64,000 bases of DNA, taken from assembly GCA_947683625.1 (NCBI GenBank), contig CANTUR010000625.1:496001-560000 (forward strand), in the 5' to 3' direction. Within the stretch, counting starts at the first letter, position 1. The number at the start of each line of letters is the position of its first letter. The notes under the pieces are model-generated. The model did no database searches. It was not told the origin of the DNA and saw only the letters and a list, made by a program, of their open reading frames with translations. The position numbers and the translations under genes are program-made. This DNA is from Mallotus nudiflorus. Taxonomy: Eukaryota; Streptophyta; Magnoliopsida; Malpighiales; Euphorbiaceae. Below, one piece after another: positions 24,420-36,148 of the stretch.

Positions 24420-25575
24420 CTGCAGTAGTAAAGGCAAACAATGAAAGGGTTGTAGTTAATCAGAATCATCAGTAAGTAATGAAAGGATTATAAGTAATCG
24501 TGAGTAGTTATGGACTATAACATTATCAAGGGCTAGCAATGAAAGGGTTGTAGTTTATCAGAATCATTAGCAAGCAATGAAAGGATTACAACTAATCATG
24601 AGTAGTTATGGACTGTAGCATTAAGCAATGAAAGGGTTGCAAGTAATCAAAATCATCATCAAGCAATGAAAGGATTGTAGCTAATCATGAGTAGTTAAGG
24701 ATTGTAGCATTATAAAAGGTGAGCAATGAAAGAATTATAGTCAATTTGTAAGCAATTATGGATCATAGCGTAATTAGTGAGCAATGAAAGGGTTACAGCT
24801 AATCGTGAGCAGTTATTGATTGTAGTATCAAAGGCGAGCAATAAAAGGATTGTAGCTAATATTGAGCAATTATGGATTATAACATCATCAGTGATCAATG
24901 AAAAGGTTATAGCTAATTACGAGCAATTATGGATTCCAACATCATTGGTGAGCAATGAAAGGATTGCAGCTAACCATGAGCAATTATAGATTGCAGCATC
25001 ATCAATGAGCAATAAAAGGGTTATAGCTAATCACGAGCAATTATGGATTATAGCATCATCAGTGAGCAATGAAAGGGTTGTAGCTAATTGTGAGTAGTTA
25101 TGGATTGCAACAACATCAGTGAGCAATGAAAGGGTTACAGTTAATCACGAGCAATTATAGATTGCGTCATCATCAGTAAGCAATGAAAGGGTTGTAGCTA
25201 AAACTACTAATAGTTATGAGCTATAGCATCAAGGGTTAGTAACAAAAGGGTTATAGGTAATCAAAATTATGGCCAATTACATATTATAGTGTTAAGAGCA
25301 AGCAATGAAAGGGTTGCAGTTGATTAAAATCATCAGTTAAAATGCAAGAGATTGCAGCTAGTCAAAAGCCTTGAGTAGTTATAAACTGCAAAATTGAATA
25401 GTGGCCAATAAAAGGGTTATAACCGATTAAAGCCAACAAGCAATGAAAGGTTATAGCTAACTAAAATCATCAATAAACAATGAAAGGATTGCAGTAAAAT
25501 CAAAAGTTATGAGTTGTTACGAACTACAGTGTCAAAGGTAGATAATGAAAGGGTTATAGTTGTTTAAAACTTGCC
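24420..25575. repeat. Tandem array, about 58-base units
   Basis: Each unit has the core 'gcaatgaaagggttgcagct' then 'aatcatgagcagttatgg', 'attgcagcatcatcagtga'. Spacing is regular (57-58 bases) between about 24720 and 25200 and looser toward both edges, where units lose segments. The array lies in the 3' untranslated part of the Ogre-like element, a known position for satellite-like amplification in this lineage. Confidence 0.85.
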
Positions 25576-25611
25576 AGCAATCATAGATTATAGCAACACA
25601 AAGCTACATTG

Positions 25612-26000
25612 AGGAATGACAAAAGCAACATTATACGATCGAGTACAGTGTATCCTTCCATTTAGACTATATGACTAATTATAGTCGACATTGTACAATC
25701 GAGTACAATGTGTCATTTCCATTCAGACTATACGTCCAAATGTAGTTAACATCATATGACCGAGTATGATATATCCTCTCAATCAAACTATACGACTAAG
25801 TATAGTTGACATTGTATAACTGAGTACAATGTATCCTTCCATTTAGACTATACGACTGAGTATAGTGGACATTATACAATCGAGTATAATGCATCCTTCC
25901 AATTCAGATTGCACGACTGAGTATATTCAACATTATACGACCAAGTATAATGTGTCCATCCAAACTAATGCTATACGTCCAAGTATAGTGTTTCCTCAGA
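25612..26000. repeat. Tandem array of about 60-base units, each with two palindromes
   Basis: Six units start at about 25628, 25688, 25749, 25809, 25869 and 25930. Each holds an imperfect inverted repeat of the form ACATTRTAC-GAnCGAGT-ACAATGT and a second of the form CTATACGACTGAGTATAG, separated by a pyrimidine-rich 'atccttccaattcag'. The shared centre GACYGAGTA makes the two palindromes related to each other. Confidence 0.85.
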
Positions 26001-26166
26001 TGTTTTAAGTTTATGTCTAGTGTTGTATGGCAACACATGCATTCATTATGAACTAACGATTACTTACAAGTATAAACCTCAAGAAGCATAGGTAAGTACT
26101 TAAACTTTAATCTTAAGAAATTGTGTGCTTATTTGCTTTGCCGCCATTTGTCAAGCAAACAGTAAC

Positions 26167-26177
26167 AAAGTGGGGCA
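26167..26177 (+). promoter_or_regulatory. Polypurine tract of the Ogre-like element
   Basis: aaagtggggca lies three bases before the 3' LTR start at 26180. It is the expected position and composition for plus-strand priming. Confidence 0.8.
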
Positions 26178-26179
26178 AC

Positions 26180-28293
26180 TGTAAACACCCAATTTCTGGA
26201 TAATAAAATATGAATATGACAAAGGACTCCAATGATGAAAATGTTATAAGTAGGTCTTCAACACTTAAAGTTTGAAACCTCAAAAGTTTGAATACGTTTT
26301 CAAAAAGAGTTTCATTGGTTTTTTAAGGACTTAATAGTAATACTTTTTAAGACCTAATTGAAAATTTTAATTTCTTTCAGGGGTATTTTTGTAATAAAAA
26401 ATTAGAATTATAGAATTCTAATCAGAATTATATGTTTTTCGTCTATTTTTTGTATTTTTACAGAAAATAAAAAATATTTTTCTTGAGTTTTAATTGGCTA
26501 ATTTTTTTTAAAATTTATCTTTAGGATTTATCTAATTTTTCAGAAAATAAAGTCCTTTTAAAATTGGAACTCTTAAGTACATAAGACCTTGGGCTTTTGG
26601 TTTTTTTTTTTTATAAAAAGAGAGCTTAAACTCCTAGAAAAAAGAAAATTCTCAATCCTCAGCATTCTTTTCTGCAATTTTGGCTCCATTCTTCCTAAGG
26701 ATCTCTAGACTTTTCTTTAGGCAGCACATAAATTCTTTATGATTTATTCGTAGGAGATTTTTGAGAAGAAGAATAATAAGTTTTGAAGGCCTATTAAAAA
26801 ACAATGGTGATCTTACTAATATGAGGAGCAATTTATTCAGCATCTATAAAGTATTATCTTTTCTCTACTTTCTTTTATTCTTTTTTTTTTTGTTATTTTG
26901 ATTTTATTGAATTTCAACTTTCTTTAATTCTTATTATAATTTTATTCACTAATCATTATTTTACACTTTTGTGATGGTGATTATGGAGAGGATTACATGA
27001 TGATCATATTTGGAGAGCCAAATCCATAGAGATCCATGGAATGCCATGGATGGAACCTTGTCGCTAAATGTAGTTTTTGGTTTTTTTATTTAATTGTCTT
27101 ATTTTTATTTATTTTTAGGATTGTATAAGTTCTTATTTTTTTATTATTCTCAATAGTTCATTGCAATAGGCCCAACAGTAGGAATAATGAAATTTAGTGT
27201 GTGTGCTTGTGTGTTTTATATTAAGTAATTGGTTAGTAAAATGAGGTTTTTCGTTTGGTAATTAATTAAAATTAATGGCTATAGAAATCATTACGTTGTT
27301 TAATTAAAATTGAATTAGATTTAAGTGGATAGAATTAGGGTTGCCAATTAATTGTTTTATTTTATTTGTTTATGGTCACTTTAATTAAATTAGGGTTTTT
27401 AGAAAAAATTAAATTAATAATTCAATCTTTTATTCGTTTGTTTTGATATTTTTATTTTTTTTGGGCTTGTTTGCTTATGTTTATATGTTTTGGGTCCTGG
27501 GCCCACATTAGGCTTTAACCCATTTAAATTTAGGTTTTTTTTAGGTTTAATTAATTGAGATGTATTTTAGGCTCATATTTATTTAGATTTAGGGTAGAGA
27601 TAACTTAGGCCTATTTAGTTAATTAGAATAGGCCCACCTAATTTAATTTAATTAATTTAGACTTAGCCTATTTAATTTAAGCCTTTTCATAATTTGTAGA
27701 TTTAAGATCATTATAGAATTAAAACATGTAGAATTAGACCTACTAAATTAAATACTTCATAAGTTGTAGATCTAGGCCCATTTTTAGAATTAAAATAAAT
27801 AGACTTAGGATCATTTAATTAAAAGAAATTAGGCTCATTAGTCTTTAGACTCACTTGCAAATTAAAACATGTAGATTTAGCCCATTTAATTAAAATCAAT
27901 GTATATTAGATTAACATAGGAATTGTGATGAATGCATTATTTACTTGTATATTTCATGACTAATTTACCTAGAGTTGATTGTTTTTAAGGGTTTATATAA
28001 AATTGCATGTAAATAGAGGATAAAATAGTAATTCATAAAGTAATTCTAAATGAACACATGATTGAAAGAAGTTGGTATTCCGTATCTAGAGTCTGTTGGT
28101 TATAATGCTAGCTTTCTTTTAGAGAATCAAGTACCTCCTTTTTTGATTTATCATAGTTATTACCCTGGGTGGCAACTCCTCATCTCTGCACCATGTTTTT
28201 GTGATAATGGTTAGTGTATTCTCTAAAGCCTTGAGCTCAAATAGTGTCACAGTTGCTAAAATCTTAGGGGCGCGCTAAACCCCACCATCTACA
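26180..28293 (+). mobile_element. 3' LTR of the Ogre-like element
   Basis: It opens TGTAAACACCCAATTTCTGG and ends CCACCATCTACA, with canonical TG...CA. It is colinear with 16305-18372 over the entire length. Directly outside is the ataat duplication, then the interrupted gypsy LTR resumes. Confidence 0.9.
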
Positions 28294-28298
28294 ATAAT

Positions 28299-29065
28299 CC
28301 TATAAAAAATTATATCTCAAATTCTACAAATAATTTCATAAAAGTCCCTTTCTAAAGATAATCTATACAATTTATTATATTTATTAAAAATATAAAAACA
28401 CCTGGGTCTGGAACAGTTTGGAAAAGTAACCCGAACTTCCAAAAATCCAAAATTTCAAAAAAAAGAAAATTATGAAAAATACATAAATATGAAGATCTCA
28501 ACTCCAATTTAATTTTTTATAATTATCACTAAGCCTGATTCATACATAATTAAGAGAAATTAGCCAAGAACCCTAAAAATTGATAGAGAGGAAATGTTGC
28601 TCGGAGGGAGACGAGTCTAACGAGACCAGCGGCGATGGTTGGTGACGCCGGAGTCGGCAACGACACCTTTTTTCTACTTGGCTCGCTAGAAAAATAGAAG
28701 AGGGAAGGGAGAGGAAAGGTTAGTCAATGGAAAGGGGGAGCTACTGGTGGCGACTAGTAGTGGTGGCTTTGCAGAAGTGGTGGTGGTGGTTATTGGGGAA
28801 GGAGGGAAGGAAGAAAGAGAAAGAAGGAAAAAAATAAGATGAAAAAGAAAAAAAGGGATTTTTTTTATAAATTACATATATAATATTTTAAAAATAAAGA
28901 TTCCTCCCAAATATTTATACACATAAATACACATATGTACAAAACATACTCTTAATAATTCATAAATTTACTAAAATACTTACTCAAGGATAATTTCATA
29001 AAAATAATAATTAACACTTTAAAATCCATAATTTAAATTAATAAATAAAAATATGGGTCATTACA
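28299..29065 (-). mobile_element. 5' LTR of the gypsy element, outer part
   Basis: It resumes the LTR broken at 16304 and matches 5400-6530 of the solo LTR. Shared parts are the 'aacctgggactacg'-like segment, a purine-rich stretch near 28680-28860 and the terminal 'aaaaatatgggtcattaca'. It ends at the outer LTR terminus, where the minus strand begins TGTAATGACCC. Confidence 0.8.
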
Positions 29066-29339
29066 TAATCTTAGTATCTTCAGCCAAGAACTAACTAACT
29101 CCACCTCTAGAGCCTTAACTAATATACAAAATGAGCCTCTTCCATAGATGTGGTGGCCCATCTTTACTCCCAATTAGCCAAATCTACTTAAAGCTTAACA
29201 CTTTATATCATCATACAACATGACTAAATGCATATATGCATATGTATATGACCCTTATAAAAAGCATGAACAAGTGCATGAAGAAGTGGAAAAGCTCTAA
29301 AGCTATTAAATAATAATCAAAAGGATACACTTACGCAAA
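29066..29339. repeat. Repeat family X, copy 2, right half
   Basis: It continues copy 1 from 'taatcttagtatcttc' (1787) to about 29250, then passes into new sequence leading to the minisatellite. It is the right flank of the gypsy insertion. Confidence 0.75.
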
Positions 29340-32300
29340 ACACATACACATACATTAGTACTACTTGACACCTTAAACTGCTATACAACATATGCATATG
29401 CATATTTGCTTAATATCCTAGAGATTATATGACACTCATATGGTGCCCTAAAGGATATACAACACTATCCAATTTCTTACTTAATGTCTCATAGGCTATA
29501 TAGCACATGCTTAACATCCTAAAGAATATACATTACTTATTTGTTGTCTCAAAGGCTATAAAATACTATTCACTTTCCTACTTGAAGACGCAAAGGCTAT
29601 ATAGCATTTACTTAATGTCTTAGAGACTATAACACATCTGCTTGACACCTCAAGGTCTAAATGTAACTTTCCATTTTCTTACTTGATGTCCTAAAGACTC
29701 ACTTGGTGTCCACCATCTAGTTTCTCACTTAATGTTATAGAGACTATATAGCATAACATCCCTTAGACTCTATAACACCCACCTAATGCCTTAAAGGCTA
29801 TAGGACACTATTCAATTTATCATCTGATGCACTATAGGCTATACAACATCTACTTAACATCCTAGAAACAATACGACACTTGCCTCGTACCTCAGAGGCT
29901 ATATGTGTTAGGTGCTATTTTAACATTAGTTTTTATTTAATTTATATTTGAATTTTATGAAATTTACTAGTTTTTAATTAGGATTTATTTCATTTTATTT
30001 TTATTTAGTAATTTATTAGGATTATAGCTACTTAGTTTTGCTTTAGTTTCCCTTTTTGTTTCTTATTTAATTTATGTCTTTTTGATGTATTCTTAGGTAA
30101 TTTGTATGACTCTAGATTGTTTGAGGGGTAAGCCATAACATGGGGAGATAAATTAAGGAGTCAAATCCTTATTGAGATAGGATTAGAAAGTGAAAAAGAG
30201 TCCACTTTGCCCTTGGACAAATTTTGCTATAAAAGAGGGATATTTGTGCAAGTGAGAACATATAGAGATGGCCACTAAAGGAGTCAATTAAAGGATTGAA
30301 GATTAAATACTAAAGTTTTCTTCTACCAAGTTTTTTTTCTTCTTTTTTTCTTAATATAGTGCGCGAGTTTGATTTCTTTATAGTGTGATAATATTTTATT
30401 ATGAGTAACTAAATCATTCAGGGTTTGGATTTATGTAGTTGGTTAATTAATAATTATGGAAATAGATTAGTAATTAATCTAGGTATACTTAATTGATCTC
30501 AAGAGAGGCATTAGATAATTTAGAGTAAGTAGTCGATGAATTGATAATAAATTAATCCTATAATTCAAGTACTGACTAGTAAATTAAATCCAGGCTCTAA
30601 TTTATTTCCATTGGATGAATTTAAGTTAGTTTAAGTAGATAATTTATTTTCAATTATTTATTTTAATTCTTAAAAATTTATTTGACTTTGTTAGCAAATT
30701 GATTGATAGTTAGTAATTAGTTATTTTTCTTCATGGGAATGATACGCACTCATCACTATACTACTTGTTATACAAAATTATCCAATTTCTCACTCAATAC
30801 TTTAGAGGCTATACAACACTTCTTTAATGTTTTAGAGACTATTCAACACTCATTTTACATCCTTAACATTATTTAGTTTCTCTATGGATGGCTCGAGGGT
30901 ATACATTATTCTTCTGACATCCTAAAGACTATAGGGCTCCCACTTAATGCTCTGAAGGTTGTACGATACTATCTAGTTTTTCACTTAATGCTTTATATAA
31001 TATCATTTAATGTCTTAGAGACTACACAGTTCCTGTCTAATATCCTAGAGGCACTATAGTACTATCTAATTTCCATACAACATCCACTTTACTTCCTAGA
31101 TACTATATAGCACCCACTTAATGCCCAAGAGGCTAGATGACACTTTCAAGTTTTCTATTTGATACCCTAGAGTCTATATAACATTCTAAGATTTTAGAGA
31201 CTATACAACACTTGCCTAATACCCTATAGGCTATATGGCACTATCCAAATTTTCATTTGACACCTAAAGGCTATACAACATTCCTTTGACAGCTTAAAGA
31301 CTATATGATATCTAACTAATGTCATAGAGGCTATAAGACATTATATAAGTTTATGGCTAGATGTTCAAAGGTTATACAACACCCACTTAATTGCTCGCCT
31401 AATGTTCTAGAGACTCTATGAGACTATCTAGTTTGTTGTTTAATACCTAAAAGCTATATAGCATCTATATGACATCTAAAAGATTATATAATACTGCCCT
31501 AATGCCTTGAATGCTACATTATGCTATTTATTTTATTACTTAATGTACTAAATGCTATATAGCACCCGCTTGATTTCTTATAGACTATATAATATCTGCC
31601 TGATGACTTTGAGGCTATATAACACTTTTTAGTTTTATATATGATGCCTAAAAGGCTATACAATGTTCAATTAATGCCTCAATGACTATATGACATTCAC
31701 TTGATGCTCTAGAGGCTATAGGATATTATCTCAATTTCTCATTTGACTCCTCAAAGTCTATATAGCACCTACCTAGTGGCCTAGAGGTTATATGGCTTGC
31801 TTAACATCTCAAAGACTATACAATCCTATTTTAGTTTCTTACTTAATGCCAAATCCTGCATAGCACCTCCTTGATGTCCCAAATACTATATGGCACTTGC
31901 TTTATACCTTAGGTGGCAATATAGCAAAATTCTAATTTCTTACCTAACAACTTAAGTTGTTATACGACACTTGCCTGATGCTTTGATTAGCTATATGGAA
32001 CCTACCTAACACCTTAAATGGCCATATGAAATACTCTAGTGTAGTTTCTTACTTGATGGTTTAAGTGGCCATACAATACATTCCTAAATGCCTTAAGTGG
32101 CTATATAAATCATATCTAATGCCTTAAGTGGCTATCCAATACATTCCTCAACCCTTAAGTGGCTATATAACATCATCTAATGACTTAAATGGCTTTATGA
32201 AATAATCAAGTCCAGTTCCTTACCTAATGTGTTAAGTAGCTATATGACATAATCTAATTTATTTCTTTATATGATGCCTTAAATAGCTATAAGGTACTCG

Positions 32301-32440
32301 TCTGATGCCTTAATGGCTATAAGATATTATTTTATGCATTTCCCTTACTTGATGCTCCAGAGGCTACATGTTTATAACATTCTTTATAGCTCACTTGATG
32401 TCCTAAAGACCATATGGTACACCGCTAAGTAAGTATCCTG
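29340..32440. repeat. Long degenerate minisatellite interrupted by a solo LTR
   Basis: About 2.2 kb of irregular units with the core 'gcctwagaggctatayrrca' followed by variable linkers of 10-30 bases such as 'cttgcctaatg'. Toward the right the core changes to 'ccttaagtggctatatg'. Units are too diverged to give one period; most cores are 30-50 bases apart. An 852-base solo LTR interrupts it at 29904-30755. The last part matches the short block at 8675-9020. Confidence 0.8.
29904..30755 (+). mobile_element. Solo LTR, 852 bases
   Basis: TGTGTTAGG opens and CACTCATCA closes it. The flanking 5-mers ctata (29899-29903 and 30756-30760) are identical. A TATA-box-like 'gctataaaagag' lies at about 30218. 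There is no primer site or internal region, and the surrounding minisatellite is cut cleanly. Its general layout recalls the Athila-like LTR at 33134, but I cannot assign the orientation firmly. Confidence 0.8.
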
Positions 32441-33133
32441 AACATAGCCTTTTAATACTTAATTTTCAAAAGTCCCTCAAAATGGTCCAATGATAAACGT
32501 TTCTACTAACAAGGCAGAGGATAACCCTAAAAGGGCTATCCACAACATGATTATAGAATTTCTAATAAAATTTTGGCAGAATTTTATCTATAACTATGCT
32601 CTGCTAGATCTCATACAGAGGCAAAAAATTGTACAATTGATTATTTAAACCTATAAATAAACGATAGTCCTAAATATTCCACTTTATACTACCAACAACT
32701 TCACATTCACATTGCAATTCTTTTAGTAAATTGCTCATAATATAAACATCAACGAAAGTAAATAATTTTACTAAATAAATTGAATTAAAAATTTTAAGTT
32801 CATGATATATTGAGGCTGTGTATTTTGTGTAATTGTGACTTTATATGTAGGTTTAACACTACTAATCAATGCAACAAACATATACGTCATTATTAAACTT
32901 TGATAAAAAAATAATTACATTGTATCACTCATACTTGTGATGATTCTCAAGTAGATATTTCCTACTAAAATTTATTGTCAATACCTATGATTTTAAATTG
33001 ATTGAGGGAGCCAAAACTACATTAAAAGTCACCTTTTTTTAGGCTATTTTCATGTTATGAAAAATGGTTACTTTATATGTAGGTTTGACACGTATGATAA
33101 ACCAACTAAAAAATATGAATACATTATTGATTA
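32441..33133. other. Intergenic stretch
   Basis: The first part (to about 32660) is related to 9030-9300. The remainder contains two similar segments with 'gtgactttatatgtaggttt' (32826) and 'gttactttatatgtaggttt' (33067) about 240 bases apart. No gene is seen. Confidence 0.5.
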
Positions 33134-34388
33134 TGTGTGTTTTGCATTAGCTATTAGATTAGTTTTAATTAGTTTTTAGGCTATTTGATAGATAAAATTA
33201 GGTTTTTATTTATGGTTTTTACTTTTTATTTTGGTTTATGTTTTGTAGGTAATAAGGTGCAAATTGGTAAAGAAAAAGCATATTTGGATATATTTTAGAG
33301 TTAAAGTATTGCTATTGTCATAGGGGGTGAGCTATCATTACAAAAGAGACACGTGTGGGAGAGGACATGTTCTACTATGACAATAGCCTTAGGTTTGTGG
33401 TCATGCTAAGGAATGATCGTCTTTCTACTACGATCGCAATGAGAAGGCTATTGTCGCGGTGAACTCAAACTTAGTGATTTTTACATGTATAAGTGACGTA
33501 TATTGAGGGGGTTTCATGGTTTTTTATTTAGGGACTATATATATATATCATTTTTAGAGAAAAATAAAGAGGAGAGACTGTTGGAACTACTTAAGAAACC
33601 TAAGAAACAATTGAAGAATATTGAAGAGATAATTGAAGATTTGAAGACTCTAGTTTTTATTCTTTCTCTACTCTTCTTAATTTTATATTATTATAAGTTT
33701 AACTTGTGATTTATATGGGGTAATTTTTAATATGTTTGGCTAGATTTTTATATTGGTTATGAATTAATTTTCAAAACATTATTTAGGTAATTTTTAGTTA
33801 ATGAATCTTTAATTTTTTTACATATTGTGTTCATTATATTCAATGCTCGTTAATGATTGATCAACATTGACATGAATTGAGTTAGGTTATAAATTAAGAG
33901 ATCATAACTCTAATGGAACTATGAACATAAATTTCACTTGTAATTAATTAGAGACATTAATAATAAGAGAAATCCTAAATTAGGTAGAGCTAATTAATTT
34001 ATAATTCGAGGGTTAGGGTTTCAATTTGCAATGAGAATTAGGATTGCTACTTTAATTTTAGAATTATGAATTTAATCTAGTTAATACTTGAGAGAGAGAT
34101 TAATTAGAAATTAAGAGAACCCAGGTATGCATTAATAAAAGAATTCAGATACTTGATTGCTTAATGATTATGATGAGAATAATTCCTAATAAGTTTACCT
34201 ATATAATTTTGTTCATTTGTTTTAGTATTTCATTGTTAATTTTATTTGGCTAGTTAAGGTTTCTAAAATATTAAATTGAATTAAAGCTTTAAACAATAAA
34301 GAATAGGTTTAATAGGTAATTAGAACTAGTCTTTAAGGGAATGATTTTTTTCCACTTGTCTAACACCATGTGCTTGTGGTTTTGCACA
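33134..34388 (+). mobile_element. 5' LTR of the Athila-like element
   Basis: The left end is taken at TGTGTGTTTTGCATTAG and the right end at GTTTTGCACA, nine bases before the primer site. A promoter-like TATATATATATC occurs at 33537. The left end has no duplication to confirm it because the element's other end is lost, so the start may be off by a few bases. Confidence 0.65.
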
Positions 34389-34397
34389 ATAAGTTTT

Positions 34398-34415
34398 TGG
34401 CGCCGTTGCCAAGGA
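34398..34415 (+). promoter_or_regulatory. Primer-binding site (Asp tRNA type)
   Basis: TGGCGCCGTTGCCAAGGA differs by two bases from the TGGCGCCGTTGCCGGGGA site characteristic of Athila elements. Confidence 0.85.
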
Positions 34416-34546
34416 ATTAGTTTTAACATCATAATTGATTTAATTTTTCTTGGATTAAGGCACATAATTTTATTTCTTTTTGTTTAATTCTTGCATTTTT
34501 ATTTTGTAGAGTTCTTTGGTGTTTGCACAATACTTGAAGATCAGGG

Positions 34547-36065
34547 TATTAGGATTCGCGATTCCATACGCAGTGGAAAAATAAAATTTCAATCTCAAAC
34601 CTGAACCTGAATCCAAGTAATTCAATTAATTGATTAAATATAGGGTTTTCATTTTCTTACCACAAATGCAGAACAGGCAAGAAATCTGAAAGGAAGAGAG
34701 GAGGTTCACTTTGGTAACACCCTACTTCGAGCTTTTAATTTAGCAGTTTGGATTTGAGACGTCTCAAAAAGAATTCATCCTCCACAAGTGTCCACACGAA
34801 TAGTCCTTAATTTTGAAAATGAATATTTTTGTGCTAGCACCTTCTCTTGATTTCTTATAAATCAAGAATTAAAAAGAACTCTATGTTTTGTTTTCTAAAA
34901 GAGAGAAAATGAATTTGGTGGTAGAATAGTGAGAGTATGTAAAATCCTAGAGAATATAATATATTTATAGACATTTAAATTAGGGTTTCACTTGCCAAAC
35001 AACCTTTTGATAATTTCTCACTTATTCTTATTCTGATTTTATTTAAAATTAAATTAAAAATAGTATTCCATTTATTTAAGATAACCTTTACCTTAAATAA
35101 ATAAATAAATATTTTATTTATTTATTTCCACATAGCTTATTTGGGCTGGTTAAACCTATATTCATTTTGGGCTTATTTAAAGTGTGTGACCCTATAGGTT
35201 CACATAATGTTGGCAGTGGTCCTTAAATCTTTATTTAGGCCTACAAGTCATACGTGGCCTCTAGCAAGACATTATGACTACCCAAGTCATGTGACGTCAA
35301 TAATCTGACATAAGTTAATATACAGTGAATATTCTAGTCCCTTTGTAATATGATATCTTGATTGAATATAAGGCATATATTATGCCATCCTTATAGAATT
35401 CAATCATATAATATCTTGATTCTAAGTAGACTGAGAATGATAACTCTTTATCAATTTACTTAGCATGGCCATGCATTTTCCTCAGTCTATCTTATCAAAG
35501 GGCCTATAGATATCTTACTCATATTAAATAGGGGACAAATTCCTTCTCAATCATTCACATTCCTCATATATCTCATTTTATACCTAACAATAACCTATTT
35601 TATCATCCGGTTAAAGATAATGTAAGATTATGTCAAAATATAAAATAGTTATGTAAAAATCCATGGTGATTTCAAGGTCAAAGGACTAATCTAATATTAC
35701 TATGATGAGAATTACTTATAATAATTATCTATATAGTATTCTTATAATATCAATCCAGCACTTTATTTCTTAAATAAGTACCTATAAGTTGACTTAATAT
35801 CTCATATTCAAGATTAGTAAAACATAATCATCAATCAACACCATACTAGCCATAATACATTGTTATGACTATGGATAATTTGAATAGAACTCATATTTAA
35901 TCTAACGGTTTTACTATCAAGTCATATACTTGATGACCTTAGTAAGAATTGACTATTCAAGTAATTATCATACATAAAATGATAATGAAAAATTCCTCTT
36001 TATTAAATAAAATGATAAAGTCAAAACATGGTCATACATGATTGACCTAATGCATATCACTAACA
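34547..36065 (-). mobile_element. Solo LTR of a copia-type element, 1519 bases
   Basis: The minus strand begins TGTTAGTGATATGCATTAGG at 36065 and ends GCGAATCCTAATA at 34547 (final CA decayed to TA). The perfect 5-bp duplication caggg flanks it (34542-34546 and 36066-36070). The start and end style is that of Ty1/copia LTRs. It lies in the leader between the Athila primer site and gag. Confidence 0.85.
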
Positions 36066-36148
36066 CAGGGAAGAATTAACTCGCATACACATTAGAGTTA
36101 ATATTTTAGAAGGAAAATTATAGATGTTTTTAAGAGGAGTCAAGCACA

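Larger units (their letters stand above)
16305..28293 (+). mobile_element. Complete Ogre/Tat-like non-autonomous LTR retrotransposon, 12 kb
   Basis: Both ends are resolved. TGTAAACCCCC starts at 16305, CCATCTACA ends at 28293, and the perfect 5-bp duplication ataat lies at 16300-16304 and 28294-28298. Order: 5' LTR (16305-18372), Arg-tRNA-type primer site (18374), decayed gag (about 19280-20690), about 3 kb of non-coding DNA, three tandem arrays (23550-26000), polypurine tract (26167), 3' LTR (26180-28293). No protease, RT, RNase H or integrase motif is found in either strand of the 7.8-kb interior, so movement must have depended on a partner's enzymes. The LTR ends, primer site and 3' repeat arrays resemble the Ogre/Tat lineage. 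Confidence 0.9.
10524..29065 (-). mobile_element. Ty3/gypsy LTR retrotransposon carrying a nested Ogre-like element
   Basis: Outer ends are 'tatcatgaacc' (10524, decayed TG) and 'gggtcattaca' (29065). Target duplications are taatt (10519-10523) and taatc (29066-29070). Removing the nested element (16305-28293 with its 5-bp duplication) leaves about 6.5 kb. In element order this is a 5' LTR (29065 down to 14283), a Met-tRNA primer site, gag, protease, the start of reverse transcriptase, then a 3' LTR missing its first half (11798 down to 10524). A deletion removed most of pol and about 1.5 kb of the 3' LTR, so it cannot move by itself. Confidence 0.85.

Noticed and set aside
24420..25575. CRISPR-like regular repeats
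   Set aside because: The units are contiguous and diverged, with no unique spacers or cas genes, and lie in a plant retrotransposon.
33503..33709. 68-codon plus-strand frame
   Set aside because: Lies within the Athila-like LTR and has no recognisable domain; probably chance.
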